Shown piece after piece: positions 1 to 10,928 of a DNA stretch of 64,000 nucleotides. Position 1 is the stretch's first letter, and each line of letters opens with the position of its first letter. The stretch is from Cricetomys ansorgei (lineage: Eukaryota > Chordata > Mammalia > Rodentia > Nesomyidae): the NCBI GenBank assembly GCA_026225945.1, contig JAMJFZ010001815.1, positions 18,125,501 to 18,189,500 of the forward strand. Direction: 5' to 3'. Position numbers and translations under genes: made by a program. The notes under the pieces are model-generated. The model was not told the origin of the DNA, did not search any database, and was given only the letters and a program-made list of their open reading frames with translations.

Positions 1-246
1 AGAATAAGGAATAACACGGAGAAAGATTATTTCATAAAAGTTAATTACTTGGACCATTAAAAATATCTCATTCCCAGTGACTAAAAGCCTGCAGTTCCAA
101 GTTAGAGTGCTGTGGTGCTTGGGAATTGGAGCGTGACGCCCAGACATACCAAACAGCGACAGAGCGTGGGACTCCACCTTTGTTCATATTCAGGAGGCTT
201 TTCGTGGTCGTTACATTCTAAGGCAAAAATTTTTGGACATGCCTAG

Positions 247-260
247 TCACGCACGCGTGA
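247..260. promoter_or_regulatory. Inverted pair of XRE-like cores
   Basis: TCACGCACGCGTGA holds two GCGTGA cores in inverted orientation separated by two bases. GCGTG is the core bound by AhR/ARNT-type bHLH-PAS dimers. The site sits in a CpG-containing patch, but no promoter or gene is visible nearby, so function is only a possibility. Confidence 0.25.
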
Positions 261-641
261 GCTATGACGCACAGAAAAACTAAATTGTACCCCATCACAA
301 AATAGGAAGTCAAAGCCCAGTAACATTGCTTTGTATTTTGTTCTGTTCAGATATTAGTTTTTCTACTTGCTTCATTCTCTGGGGCCTTTTTCATCCCCCT
401 TCAATTAATACAAGAAATTCAGCGAGAAAACTTTGTATGTTTCTAACTATATACTTAGAGGCAATCTAATTGGTAGATAGATGATAGACATTCTTCAGAT
501 TTTATATCTAATCACACATGTCTCCTTCTGGGAGCTTTGGTCTCTCTGTCAGAATTGCTAAATAGCATGGTGCAGGCAACCAGTGATGGCTCCCTTGTCA
601 ATCTCAGTGGGCATGAGTAGTCGCTGGAGCTTGCAGTATCA

Positions 642-655
642 GTTGCTAGGCAACC
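642..655. promoter_or_regulatory. X-box-like (RFX) motif
   Basis: GTTGCTAGGCAACC is a near-perfect inverted repeat of the RFX half-site (GTTGC/GCAAC). It is one base shorter in the spacer than the 14-bp GTTGCCATGGCAAC form. RFX factors bind such sites at MHC class II and ciliary genes. No neighbouring gene is visible, so this is a sequence match only. Confidence 0.35.
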
Positions 656-1589
656 TGTTCATTTGCTGAGCCTGGTATTTCAATTCAGCAGCCCTAAACG
701 TCTGTTATGTTACGGTCATTCGAAACTACTTTCATTACATAGTATCTACCAGTATAATAAAGGAGTTCAAGATGTTTAGGGGTATGAGGGTAGCAACGAA
801 AATCATTGCAGCTGTGGCGACAAGATAACGTCAAATTAGCCTGTCTGAATATGAGAAAGTATAGAACGATGGCATGTTTTATACTCAGTCTTTCATAACA
901 CAGCCCTGAAAAAGCACCCTGACGGGCTATTTACTTGACGGTATCAAATGAAGTGTTGTTGCTATTTTTAAAAGTTTCTAACTGACATTGACATGAAGGT
1001 CAAATAGCAATGGCCTCAAGACAGAAGAATATGAAAATTGTGGCTCTAGTAAACGAGAAGAGTGTATCCAGCCAAGTTCTCTTCAGAGGATAATTCTTAA
1101 GAGCGGACTTCTGCAGAACTACATTTCAGCGAGAAATGCAGCGTCTAAGTCATCATACGCAGTTTCCAATCTTGCTAAACCAGTTCTTCTAAAGAAATGG
1201 CCACACTTCCATGAAGTGCTTTGGAACTGACTTCAAACAGCCCGTTCTTTATCCTTGGGTTTATCTTAGAAGAAGTGCATGATCATTATAGTACGGCTGC
1301 TCAAAGCCAGGTTTTATTCGCTTATCCACTCTGCGTCTCAGTTCTTCCTATTTATAGAACAGGACTTACCCTAAGCCATTTGACTGTTGTAACGAAAGAT
1401 CCATAAACTGGATAGCTTATAAACAACAAACACGTATTCCTTATCATTGGAAAGTTTGAGGATTCCAAAAATAAGATGTTAGTTGATTCCATGGCTCCAG
1501 TGAGAACTCACTCCCTTTAGACAGAGCCTACTGCATGTCCTCACTTGGTTAAAGAAATGGACGAGATTCTCAGTTTATCACGGGATGTC

Positions 1590-1724
1590 TGTATTCCAGT
1601 CACGAAGGGAGAGCTCTCATGATTCCACCATTTCTCCAGACCTCATTTCTTAATGCTGCCACATTGGAGGGTTAGGTTTTAACATCTGAATTAGGGGGCT
1701 AGGCATGCATATTCAGACCATACA
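1590..1724 (-). mobile_element. Ancient MaLR LTR fragment (MLT/MST-like), reverse
   Basis: The stretch ending in TTCAGACCATACA resembles the reverse-complemented 5' end of old mammalian MaLR LTRs. Features seen are the CTCATGATTCCACC, AATGCTGCCACATTG and GGGTTAGGTTTTAACAT blocks in that order. It is heavily diverged and its left boundary is unclear. Confidence 0.5.
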
Positions 1725-2998
1725 AAAGATGTTCTAATTACAGTGAATAAAATTAATAAAATGGAAGTTAGATGATACCTAGAAAAATAGAGCTAGAATA
1801 TAATTTTTATTCAAAACCAATAACCAATTCTAATTCTAATCTCCGATAACATTGACAGATGTCTATACGTCCATTAATGCTTTCAGAAATCAATTCTCAT
1901 TTTTATATCGCCATCTGCAGTACTCAGCTTCTCTCTCGTGATCTCAGATAGACATAAGAATTCCATCGCAGCCATTCAGAAGCTGAAAGGATGCCCATCC
2001 ACTCTCTTTTCCTTCAACCACGGGTTGTTGCACTCAGACTTCTGTTCACACCCTTTTGGACAGAGCTGGATCACATCTAACTGCATAGGAAAGTGCTAAA
2101 TGAGATTGTCAGTGGGAAGAGCACATTCCTGTCCATCAGAAACTCTGGGGAAGCTGTTACCAAAGGAAGGGGAAACACATGGATATTGGTAGCTAGCTGT
2201 CTGGGGCATAAGAAACAAAAGCAATTCTCAGCAGTGGTGTATGGAACTGATAAAATGACTTTTAGCTGTAACAATAAATCGTCTTGTATAAGTTGTAATA
2301 ATACCCCTAGAATGGAATGGGACAGGAAGAATGGAGATAACTGCAAACACGACTTCAGTCTTTTCCATCAATTTCTTTTAAGGAATGATCTAGTACCCTG
2401 CAGAAAATCAGCCTGGAGATCAAAAAGCAATTTTGGAATAATGGATATACTCTATCATTTTATTCTGCTGATGGCCTGAGCCTCATACACATATGTCAAA
2501 ACTTAACAAACTGTGTGTTTTAAACACTTGTGTCTTATTATATATGTCAGTGATCTCACACAGGACTTGTTAAAGGTGGGCAGCAAGGAATATGAACAAA
2601 AGCACATAGAGGTGAACATTGCAAGGAAGCGGCAATCAGGTAGCTGAAACTGAGTGAGTCTAAGGCAGTGTTCTCTCATCAGGGAAGTGCTTCAAGAAAA
2701 GCCCAAAAGGTTAGCGTTTACCTGGATCACGGTATAAAATACATGGATCTTTCCAGTGGAGGACTTGAGCTAGAAATTAATCAATGAGAGGTTTGAGAAA
2801 AACTAGATTCACTGTTATATGCCTGTCGCATTCAGGTTAGAGCAAAGGTAATTATTACCAGTAAATACTCCTTGATGGTTGGAGGGCCAGAACAGGACAA
2901 AAAACATAAGAACGAAGGTTTTTATTTTTGTTTTTAAATAGGAGATAGAACCCTCAAGCAACAGACAATTAGTAAAAACAAGACTAAAGCAAATACAC

Positions 2999-3014
2999 TT
3001 TTTTTTTTTTTTTT
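2999..3014. repeat. Poly-T tract (16 nt)
   Basis: This is an uninterrupted T run. It could be the reversed tail of an old retrotransposon, but the adjoining sequence matches no SINE or LINE I recognise. Confidence 0.8.
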
Positions 3015-3403
3015 AAGATAAGGAGAAAGGAAATTCCTACTTAGAATTGAGATCTTGCCTTACTGTTACTCTCCTGGAAGAGATTTGTAAAGCAATGAGG
3101 AATTGGCTTCATTGTCCGTTCTGTAACCAGAGTCACTTACAGATTCTCAGCTTTATAGATCTTGCATTTATTCATTTATTCAAACACTTTTTGCAGGTTC
3201 TACTTTTATGTGTCTTTTTGCTCATTTCCAGGATCAAAAGATAAATAAATTCAACTCAAAACAAATACAGTACAGAAAAAAAAAAGCTGAGAATCCAACT
3301 CTCTGGTTCCATTTGTTTCTGAAAAGGTATTTTTGCATTGTTGAAGCACATTTGTTTCATATTCTGAGGAAGTCCAGAAGTGGTAGAAATGTGGCAGAAC
3401 ACG

Positions 3404-3406
<3 letters not shown>

Positions 3407-3434
<28 letters not shown>
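3407..3434. repeat. Poly-T tract (28 nt)
   Basis: An unbroken run of 28 T follows ACGAGG and precedes GTTCTGG. Such a long pure run is usually a recent, unstable retroposon tail, yet no SINE body is recognisable on its right side. Confidence 0.9.
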
Positions 3435-5997
3435 GTTCTGGAGCAAAGAATTTCACTTTTGTGCTAGTCATCTGGAGTTAGTTTTTATCTACAGTTTAGA
3501 ATCCCAAATGAAGTGGGCTTGGCCTCTGCTTATCTTTAGCATCTCCTGTCTTCATGACATGGTGTCTTAAATAGAAGAACACAGATTGAAGAATAGTGAA
3601 GCATGCATACATTTCAAAAATTAGATAAAATGAAAACTAAAATGTTGATTCTGGTGCCAGGAGACTAGTGAGATTTATGTTGCTAAATGGTACTTAAACA
3701 ACAAAGGAGAAGTGTTTTATTTTACATCTCCTATCATTTTCTCCCTTGCTTCCTTATCTCCCATCTTGTATCAGTAAACAGATCTGAAATATGATTTACT
3801 AGAGTGGGTGACTTTTCTGTAAGGAAACTAGATCTTTTAAAATATAATCCAATCTTCTTTTGAGAGGGTCTTAAGATGTTGCCATCAATGAAAGGGCTGA
3901 CAATCTTTAGCTGAATCAGTATCAAATGTGAAGTTCATTTCTTCTTCACACAAGGTGAACATGTATGCTTATGAAATATGGCAGAAGGAAGACAGAGGTG
4001 AACCAAACACCAGGAGAACATCAAACGAAAACAGTGGAGATAGTCTTACAATACTCTACTATCTTTAACAATCCCAAGAGTCAGTAACATTAATCAGATA
4101 CATTAAATCATATGAAAGAAATGCTTTATAATCTTGATTTGAATTTCTCCTTATTATTAGAACATTTTGCATGTCACCAATTTTTTTTTTATTTTTCTAA
4201 ACTAGAGGAGCTAACTAACACACTGAACAACAACAACAAAAAAAAAATAGATAGATAGACATTTCTAAATTCATTATAAATCATCACCAAATGGTACTAT
4301 GTAATGTCTTTGGAACCTCTGAGCACTTCGTTTGCATTTTAATGTTTCTGTTGAATCAACAACCCATAATAAAATAGTTTTGTATAGGAGTATTCACTGA
4401 TGGGCAAAAGGGACTCTCACATCCTAATAGTGCTTTGCTAAGTAAAGCAGCTGAGTTAGAAAGTCACAACTAGGTTTCTTTTTGGAGACATAAAGATCTG
4501 ATGTTTGTAGATACTATTCAAAATACTGATGTTCATACATACTCCCATGGCTGAAAACAGAAATGAAAGGATCCCAGTCTTCTGATTATTAATAAGTGTT
4601 GCTATTAGAAACTCATATACCCGAGAAACAAGTACATTTGTAAAGATGAAGTAACCCCTCATCCCACACTATCAAAACCTCATCTTCACTGCCAAAAGTT
4701 TTCATCAAAGGTAACTATAGCAAGAAACAAAAAGTACAAAACTCCAATGCGTGGATTCGACATTAGTACCTTTCCCCAAGAAACTGCTAATGGTTATCTT
4801 AATTTGAAATAAGAACAAATTCCTACCCTCTTCCTGATCTATGGTTTTATCTCCCTGAAAACAGCCAGAGATTCTTAAAAAGATGAATGCCTACAGGTGC
4901 TATTTTTCAAGTTCTACACACTTGAATGTGCTTTGTATTGATGAATTGGGAGTCTTTCTTTACAAAATGACTGTTTCTCAAGTGCTTGCTAATCTATATG
5001 AAGATGTTACTGTAGAGCAAACTGGGAAAGTGGCCACCTCCTTACCCTGTCTCAGCCTTCCTTCGGTGTTGATCTCAGGCCTTGGAGGTATTGATAGTCA
5101 GTTTTAGTAGGGAATGTTTAAAGAAAGTTTTTCCATTCCAAGTAAATGCACTAAAATGAGAATAAGAATGATGTTTTTAGGAGCACCTGTTAGAGGCATT
5201 GCCATTGAACCAGAGATGCCTGTACTATCTAATGTACAGAAGATATGTGAACTGAAATTGTACATGACTGTAGGAAAGAGTGATAAGTAAAGATTTTCCA
5301 AAATACAGACCATACTCTACCAACTAATGTCTTAGCATGGCTATCATCCTCTGCGTACTGATTCACCTAAATTTATGAACATTTTCTTTATTTAACAGAT
5401 AATCCTTGTATCGTGAGCTATACAAGTTATTAGGGCTTCTATAGGGAACACAGGTAATATGCTCTTCCAAGTTATGCTTGTAACTTCCTGAAATCCAGTG
5501 GGAAAGAAGCCTGGGCAAGCTTCTGCCTGGCCCCTGGAATTTACATGTGGATATATGAGTTTTGATTCCCATAGTAGCTGTTTCATAAAACAAATAGACC
5601 ATGACTTATCCAATGGCAATATTACCAGAGCTCAACCAAGGTTAAGTAATGATAAATAATAATGATACATTCAGAAACATTAATCTACCACACAAGCACT
5701 TGTCAAGCAAAATGGTTATGTATTTTATCACATGAGCTAGTAAAAATGCCATTTATGAAGCATTACATATTATATCATGGAGATTAGAAACCAAAAGGCC
5801 TTTATAAATCACAACATCTTGTACCACTCCTCTGAGTTGTAGCTTAGGGAATTTCACAGTGTTGCTCAGTTACCCAGCAGGAGTGCTAGAAGGAGCCCAC
5901 ACACAAGTCACTCTTAACTTACAGGCCTCCAAGGACAAAACATTCAAATATGTCCTTTAACAGTGTTTGAAAGTGATAAAGCAAGAAAGACGGGTCA

Positions 5998-6013
5998 TTT
6001 TTTTTTTTTTTTT
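5998..6013. repeat. Poly-T tract (16 nt)
   Basis: A homopolymer run between GGGTCA and ACAGAG. No retroposon body is recognised next to it. Confidence 0.8.
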
Positions 6014-6457
6014 ACAGAGAATGTCTTTTTCCTTGTAGGATGTGGGGCAAGGACACTGTCAAATATCAAGTTTTCCATGTTGACAGTTTTTGTCTCCATC
6101 TGTATGCTTGAGAAGTGAAAATCCAGTCTCCTTTGTATCCCTAGAGTCAACTAGTTTTTTCAGGAGTTCAAGGATCTTGCTAGTAACAGAGGAACAAAAT
6201 AGCTGTTCAAGGACTGAAGTTCCCAGCAGAGCATCTTCACATAAGCAGAATGAACAGATAGATACAGAATATGAAGAGAAAGGCTAGCGTGGCGGTCAGG
6301 CACATTGACTAATATGATGCTGGTTATTTCTCCTACCATCACTCTGTCCTATAAGTACAAGAAAGTTGACTGGACAACTTGCCTACTGAAAGCCGTTGGT
6401 TGACTTCATTATATCTCCAAAATGAGTATTCAGGTGCACAATGGCTATTATTTATAT

Positions 6458-6848
6458 TGATTATCAATTTGTCAGGATCTAGAACGACCTAGGAGACAAG
6501 CCACTGGCAAAGCCTGTAAGAGATCATCTTGTTTAAGTTGACTGAAGTGGGGAAGTCTATGTTAAACATAGAGGACACTCATTCCATGGGCTTCGGTCCC
6601 AGGCTGACTATAGAGTAGGAAGTAATCTGAACACAAACAACCATCATCCTTTGCTTCCTTTGTAAGGATGCAATGTGACCAGACAGCCTTATCTTCTTGT
6701 CACTGTGCTTCCCCTGCATGTTGCCATGTCTTCCTTGACACAGTGAAATGATCCCCTCCAGCCTTAAGTCAGAATAAATCTTACCTCCCTTAACTTACTT
6801 CTTGTCCAGTATTTGATCACAGCAATGAAAAAAGTGACCAAAATAAGA
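6458..6848 (+). mobile_element. MaLR-type solo LTR
   Basis: Landmarks in order are TTGTCAGGATCTAG near the 5' end, the GGATGCAATGTGACCAG block, an AATAAA signal (AGAATAAATC) and a 3' end resembling ATCACAGCAATGAAAAAAG. This is the layout of rodent MaLR (ORR1/MT-type) LTRs of about 400 bp. The flanks are TATAT on the left and TATAC on the right, four of five matching, as expected for the 5-bp duplications of this class. The subfamily is not assigned. Confidence 0.7.
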
Positions 6849-7600
6849 TATACGAGCATAATCATAGGCCCTTGCTTCAGGAAACATACTCCATGTGGCT
6901 ATACCATCAAAAGAAACTACATTTGTTTACCTAGTCATTGTCTTCTTGTTATGACACTCAGTTGATCATGTCACCATCTTAACTTTGGTTAATCCACATC
7001 CCTTTCCTCTAACCCACCTCCTTTTCCCTTTGATAGAAACCATGAGACTTTCTGATAGAGCCTTTTTTAATCAGAAAGAGAAGTAGCTTAGGACTAAAAT
7101 GTGAAAATATGGCTTATCCCCCTCCCTGGATTCAAACACTTATTGAACTAACACCAACGGTCTCTTTCCAGATGGGAAACAATTCTAGTAACAAAATAAA
7201 ATGCTTCAGTCCTGTTCATTCATTTCTATTTGATGAGACTCCAGTTTATTGCCTCTGCAAATTGCAAAGCTGTGACCTTAAATACTAGATGTAAATGTGT
7301 GTGTCTTTAGAAAAAAATAGAAATCCAAATCTGAACATAGTGTATTTAGCTCAATATTGCTATCTTCTTTTCCTTTCCAAGGGGAATAAAAATTCATAGA
7401 ATATGAATAGTGTATACGATGCTCACTGTCCTACTGTATTCCTCCCACACTATTCCTCTGAGGATAATGTTTCTCAGCAAAAAATAAAATAAAAAGGAAT
7501 TTTTCATTTAGAGTATCTTCCCAGAGTTAAAACTGGTTGGAACAGCAAAGAAAGATCTAGGATAGATGTGAATGAGGCAAATAACATATTTATGGAAACT
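6849..7600. other. Unassigned DNA
   Basis: AT-rich sequence without a recognisable repeat, gene or RNA. Confidence 0.45.
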
Positions 7601-7672
7601 GGGGTTGTTGCCCAGTGGTATAGAACTTGCCTAGAATGTTCCAATGACCTGGGTTCAATACACAGCACTACC
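7601..7672 (+). mobile_element. ID SINE (tRNA-derived)
   Basis: GGGGTTGTTGCCCAGTGGTA followed by a CTTGCCTAGAATG block and a B-box-like GGGTTCAATACACAGCAC matches the rodent ID element. ID derives from BC1/tRNA-Ala. A and B boxes of a Pol III promoter are recognisable but mutated, and there is no long A tail. Confidence 0.75.
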
Positions 7673-8512
7673 AGCATCAAACACAAACTCACAAAGATTG
7701 TACCAAAACTGTAGTCGATGGTGTAGAGATCAGTTTCAGTACGCACGTGGTGCATGGCATGTTAACTCGGTTGCTAGTGGCTGCAGAAATACGTTGAGTT
7801 TTAAATCAGGCATATATTGTGTTGGTTGCTTCATTTCTTTTACATCTATAAGTCATATTTATTTACATTATTCAAATCTAAAGTTGAGCATTTAGTGCTA
7901 ACCATCCGGTCTAATAGGGTTCTAAGGATTTGCTTGATACCGTAAATATTAGTCAACTTTGAATACTGTTTCACTATGTAAATCCCTAAACTGGGCAAGT
8001 GGAGGCTCATGGCTAAGAATGAAATTCCTAAAGTATGTACAGAATGTTTAGACTTGAAGGGCAAGTATAAATTTCATTAGTTAATCTAAAGAATTTTATC
8101 AATTCAATTTTTCAAAATTTCAACCTACCCAAATCGAAGAGTTAGTCTTCTATTAATCTTAAAAGTGGCATCTTCTATTTATGTTTTATGGTAGAGTTGA
8201 CCATTAAATAATGCAGTAGTAGCCAGACCAAGGGCCACTGTAATAAAGGAAAGAAAATGTTTACATTTGGGTTTATGAAAAATGTACAAAACACCATAGC
8301 TATAATTTCAATTCTGTCTTCATTAAAAGTTTAAAAATATCCCAAATAAAGACAGAGTATAACCAGTATTTCCTAAACAAGTCTATAAGACCTCACATAA
8401 AAATCATGGATTTGCTGCATTTTGCTTTATTCACCTGAACTCCAGGATACAGCCAAGCAAAAGATAACATTTCTTTCATCTTTACCTGGTATCTAAATAA
8501 AAATAATTTTGT
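7673..8512. other. Unassigned DNA
   Basis: No repeat or gene recognised. The composition is AT-rich. Confidence 0.45.
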
Positions 8513-8735
8513 GGAGCTGGAGAGATGGCTCAGTAGTAAAAAGTATTTATTGCTTTTGCAGAGAACTGAAGTTTTGTTCCTAGTACATGTTTCTGATGGC
8601 TTGTAATGGCCTGTAACTCCTGCTCTAATAGATCTGAAGCCTTCTTCTGGCCTCCATGGACATGCCCACACACATGCACATATGAGTCTGAGAACACACA
8701 CAAGATTACAGATAGAATAAATATTTTAAAATTAA
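8513..8735 (+). mobile_element. B2/B3 SINE
   Basis: Starts GGAGCTGGAGAGATGGCTCA, the B2 head derived from tRNA. It then has the CTGTAACTCCTGCTC and CTTCTTCTGGCCTCCATGG blocks typical of the B3-like body, and an AATAAATATT tail. Diverged, so an older copy. Confidence 0.85.
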
Positions 8736-8822
8736 CTAATAATTTTATTCTGTTGCCTATCTATGAATATTTGATGAATTTATATTATTTTTTCTCCTAA
8801 AATCCTAGCTTATTTTCGCTAG

Positions 8823-9247
8823 TGTCCTAGCTAGTTTTATGTCAGCGTGACACAAGCTAAAGCCATCTGAGAGGAGGAAATCTCAATTAAGAAAATGCTT
8901 CAATATGATCAAGGCATTTGTAGTTGTAGGCAAGCCTGTAAGGCATTTTCTTAATTAGTGATTGGTGGAGAGGGCTCAGCCCATTGTGGGTGATGTCATC
9001 CTTGGGCTAGTGGTCTTTGGTTCTTTAAGAACACAGGCTGAGCAAGCCTTGAGGAGCAAGACAGTGAGTAGTGCCCCTTTATTGCTTCTGCATCAGTTCC
9101 TGCATTCAGGTTTCCAGTTTGATTTACTACCCCGGTTTCCCTCAATGGACCTTGATTCAGGATGTTTAAGTCAAATCAATCCTTCCCTCCTCAAATTGCT
9201 TCTGGTCATGGTGTTTCATCACAGCAATAGTAACCCTAACTGAAACA
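8823..9247 (+). mobile_element. MaLR (ORR1/MT-type) solo LTR inserted in an ID element
   Basis: The 425-bp LTR runs from TGTCCTAGCTAG to CTGAAACA. It carries the TTTTATGTCAGCGTGACACA, GGCATTTTCTTAATTAGTG, AACACAGGCTGAGCAAGCC and TGTTTCATCACAGCAATAG blocks of rodent MaLR LTRs. A perfect 5-bp duplication, GCTAG, flanks it at 8818-8822 and 9248-9252. The AATAAA position reads AATCAA, so the polyadenylation signal is mutated. Confidence 0.85.
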
Positions 9248-9296
9248 GCTAGAGTGTGTGAGGCCCGGGGTTCAGTCCTCTACGCTAAAGAAATAA
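9248..9296 (+). mobile_element. ID SINE 3' half, split by the LTR at 8823-9247
   Basis: GTGTGTGAGGCCCGGGGTTC is the 3' half of an ID element. Its 5' remainder lies just left of the LTR (about 8800-8822, TTATTTTCGCTAG). The A-rich tail follows. The MaLR LTR must therefore have landed inside an existing ID copy. Confidence 0.6.
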
Positions 9297-9299
9297 AAC

Positions 9300-10221
9300 C
9301 ATGAAACCAAGAGAAGGAAAGAAAAGAAAATTTAGTTTACCCCAATTCTAGTCCAATATTCACATCAGCTAACCAGACTGAATTCACTGGGGTCCGAGAG
9401 GGATAATTTCAATTAGCTGTTCCAAGGAAAGGGACTATGGCTGTGTAGAGATTTCGACATGATTCGCTTAAAAGTCATTGTCTTGGCACACAGCAGCCAG
9501 GGACACAGGAATAATTGTCCTGCTCTCAGAGCCATGATTTAAGAAATTATTCACATTAGCTGAATAGAATACTGCCTTGAAAGGCATAGATGTGTCGTAG
9601 GTAAAGGATTAGTGTGGAGAGCGCAGTTATAGTAGGAAGATAGGCTAACTACCAGATCTGGGGCCGCTCAGACGGAAAGGATTTTCTTTTCTTTTCTATT
9701 GTTCTGAAGCCAAGTTGGGCTTTTATTATAACTTTTTTATTAAAATACACTTTTAATATAGATTTTAAACAAGAGGATTAAAATGAGAGGTGCTCAGAGT
9801 CAGCGGAGTTCTGGTGTCGTGAGTCGTCAGAGTTTTCTTTTCGAGGAAGAGTAGGTGAGGCTGCACAGACCCCAGGCAGGAAATCTGGGGAAGGAATGAG
9901 TGTTGGAGGTGGCAGGGGAGGACAACTGGCCAAAGAGTGTATTTCTCTGAGGTCAGTCACCCTTTGTTTTAAGAAGGATTCTCTTGGAGGAAATATATGT
10001 TGGCTTAGGATGAGATGTACCAAAGTTCATAGATTAGATAAGGAGAAAGTTTAACTAAAACATAATTGGATTTTATTCTCCAGGTGATGATTCAGAATAA
10101 AACAATTTAACTGATTCATGAGAGATAAAGAATGGGGGCTTCCAGGGTCTTTGACTTTCTCATAAGTAAATAAGTGTCCTTAAATCTGTCCTATGGAGAA
10201 GAGTGGTTCTTTACGTTAACC
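9300..10221. other. Unassigned DNA
   Basis: No gene or repeat family recognised. Confidence 0.4.
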
Positions 10222-10419
10222 CATTGATTCTCAAACTTCCTAATGGTGCGATCCTTTAATACAGTTCCTCATGTTGTGGTGATCCCCAACCGCAAAATTA
10301 TTTTTGTTGTTACTTTATAAGTGTAATTTTGCTACCATATGCAGCTGGTCTTAGACAAACCCTATGAAATGATGTTTCAAGTCACAAAGGGGTCACGATT
10401 TGCAGGTTGAGAACCACTG
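10222..10419 (-). mobile_element. hAT-Charlie non-autonomous element (URR1-like)
   Basis: Ends resemble the inverted repeat CAGTGGTTCTCAACC: CATTGATTCTCAAAC on the left, GGTTGAGAACCACTG on the right. The body holds TTTAATACAGTTCCTCATG and GTGGTGATCCCCAACC in reverse orientation relative to the copy at 33847. It is about 198 bp with no coding capacity. The 8-bp flanks show no clear duplication. Confidence 0.8.
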
Positions 10420-10688
10420 CATGTTTCTCAATACACAAAAAGACAATCCATTTTGTTAAAGTTCACAAGGCTGTGGGAAAGTTTAACATTGTTAGGGTAC
10501 ACAGAAAGTAATCACAATTACCCACTTCTATAGTTATATAGAAGGAAACAAAAAATTTGTAAAAGCTCCTGGAGTAGAAGTCTCAGGTTCCCCTGAGTTT
10601 CCCATCCCTCAGTGTTCACACTTTGCATAATTCCCTCCTGTTGCTTGTACCCATCCACAGAACCCTTCAGGAGAGGGGGTAGAGTTGG
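10420..10688. other. Unassigned DNA left of the ERV LTR
   Basis: No confident match. It could be flanking DNA or part of the same LTR if my left boundary for that LTR is wrong. Confidence 0.3.
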
Positions 10689-10928
10689 TGTAGAGTCTGT
10701 GAATCAGGTGAGTGGCAAAAGACAGACTCAGTTTATTGTGGGAGGGGAAGCCTATTATACCCTACACCCTGCCCAGGGTCCCATTGACTGCCAGACTGCA
10801 GCTGCTGCTCCCTGGGCGTGTCCAGGCTGGCCTGTCTCTGGGCATGCCTGGGCAGGTCCATCTCTAGGTACATCCATGTGGGTCTCAGGCCTTGTTCTGT
10901 CCAGTGGCAGGTCCAGTTTTCTCCTACA
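10689..10928 (-). mobile_element. ERVK-like LTR (probable 3' LTR), reverse
   Basis: On the minus strand it starts TGTAGGAGAAAACTGG, has AATAAA (reverse of TTTATT near 10733) and ends CTCTACA, giving matching TGTAG/CTACA termini. To its right the minus strand reads AAAAAGGGTGAATA just before TGTAG, resembling a polypurine tract. So it is probably a 3' LTR with internal sequence to the right. The six-base flanks do not match, which fits this reading. Confidence 0.6.

Larger units (their letters stand above)
1..1589. other. Unassigned DNA, no gene seen
   Basis: No repeat family, RNA gene or credible exon was recognised. The first 300 bases have more CpG than the rest of the window. Two short motifs inside it (247-260 and 642-655) are listed separately. 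The reading frames present are short and have no recognisable domain. Confidence 0.5.
1725..6457. other. Unassigned DNA with three poly-T tracts
   Basis: Apart from the homopolymer tracts at 2999-3014, 3407-3434 and 5998-6013, nothing was recognised. The longest frame, 128 codons at 2093-2479 on the plus strand, has no known domain and no splice or promoter context, so I do not call it a gene. Confidence 0.45.

Noticed and set aside
2093..2479. 128-codon plus-strand frame
   Set aside because: No domain, biased composition or exon signals, and a long antisense frame overlaps it. This length is expected by chance in 64 kb.
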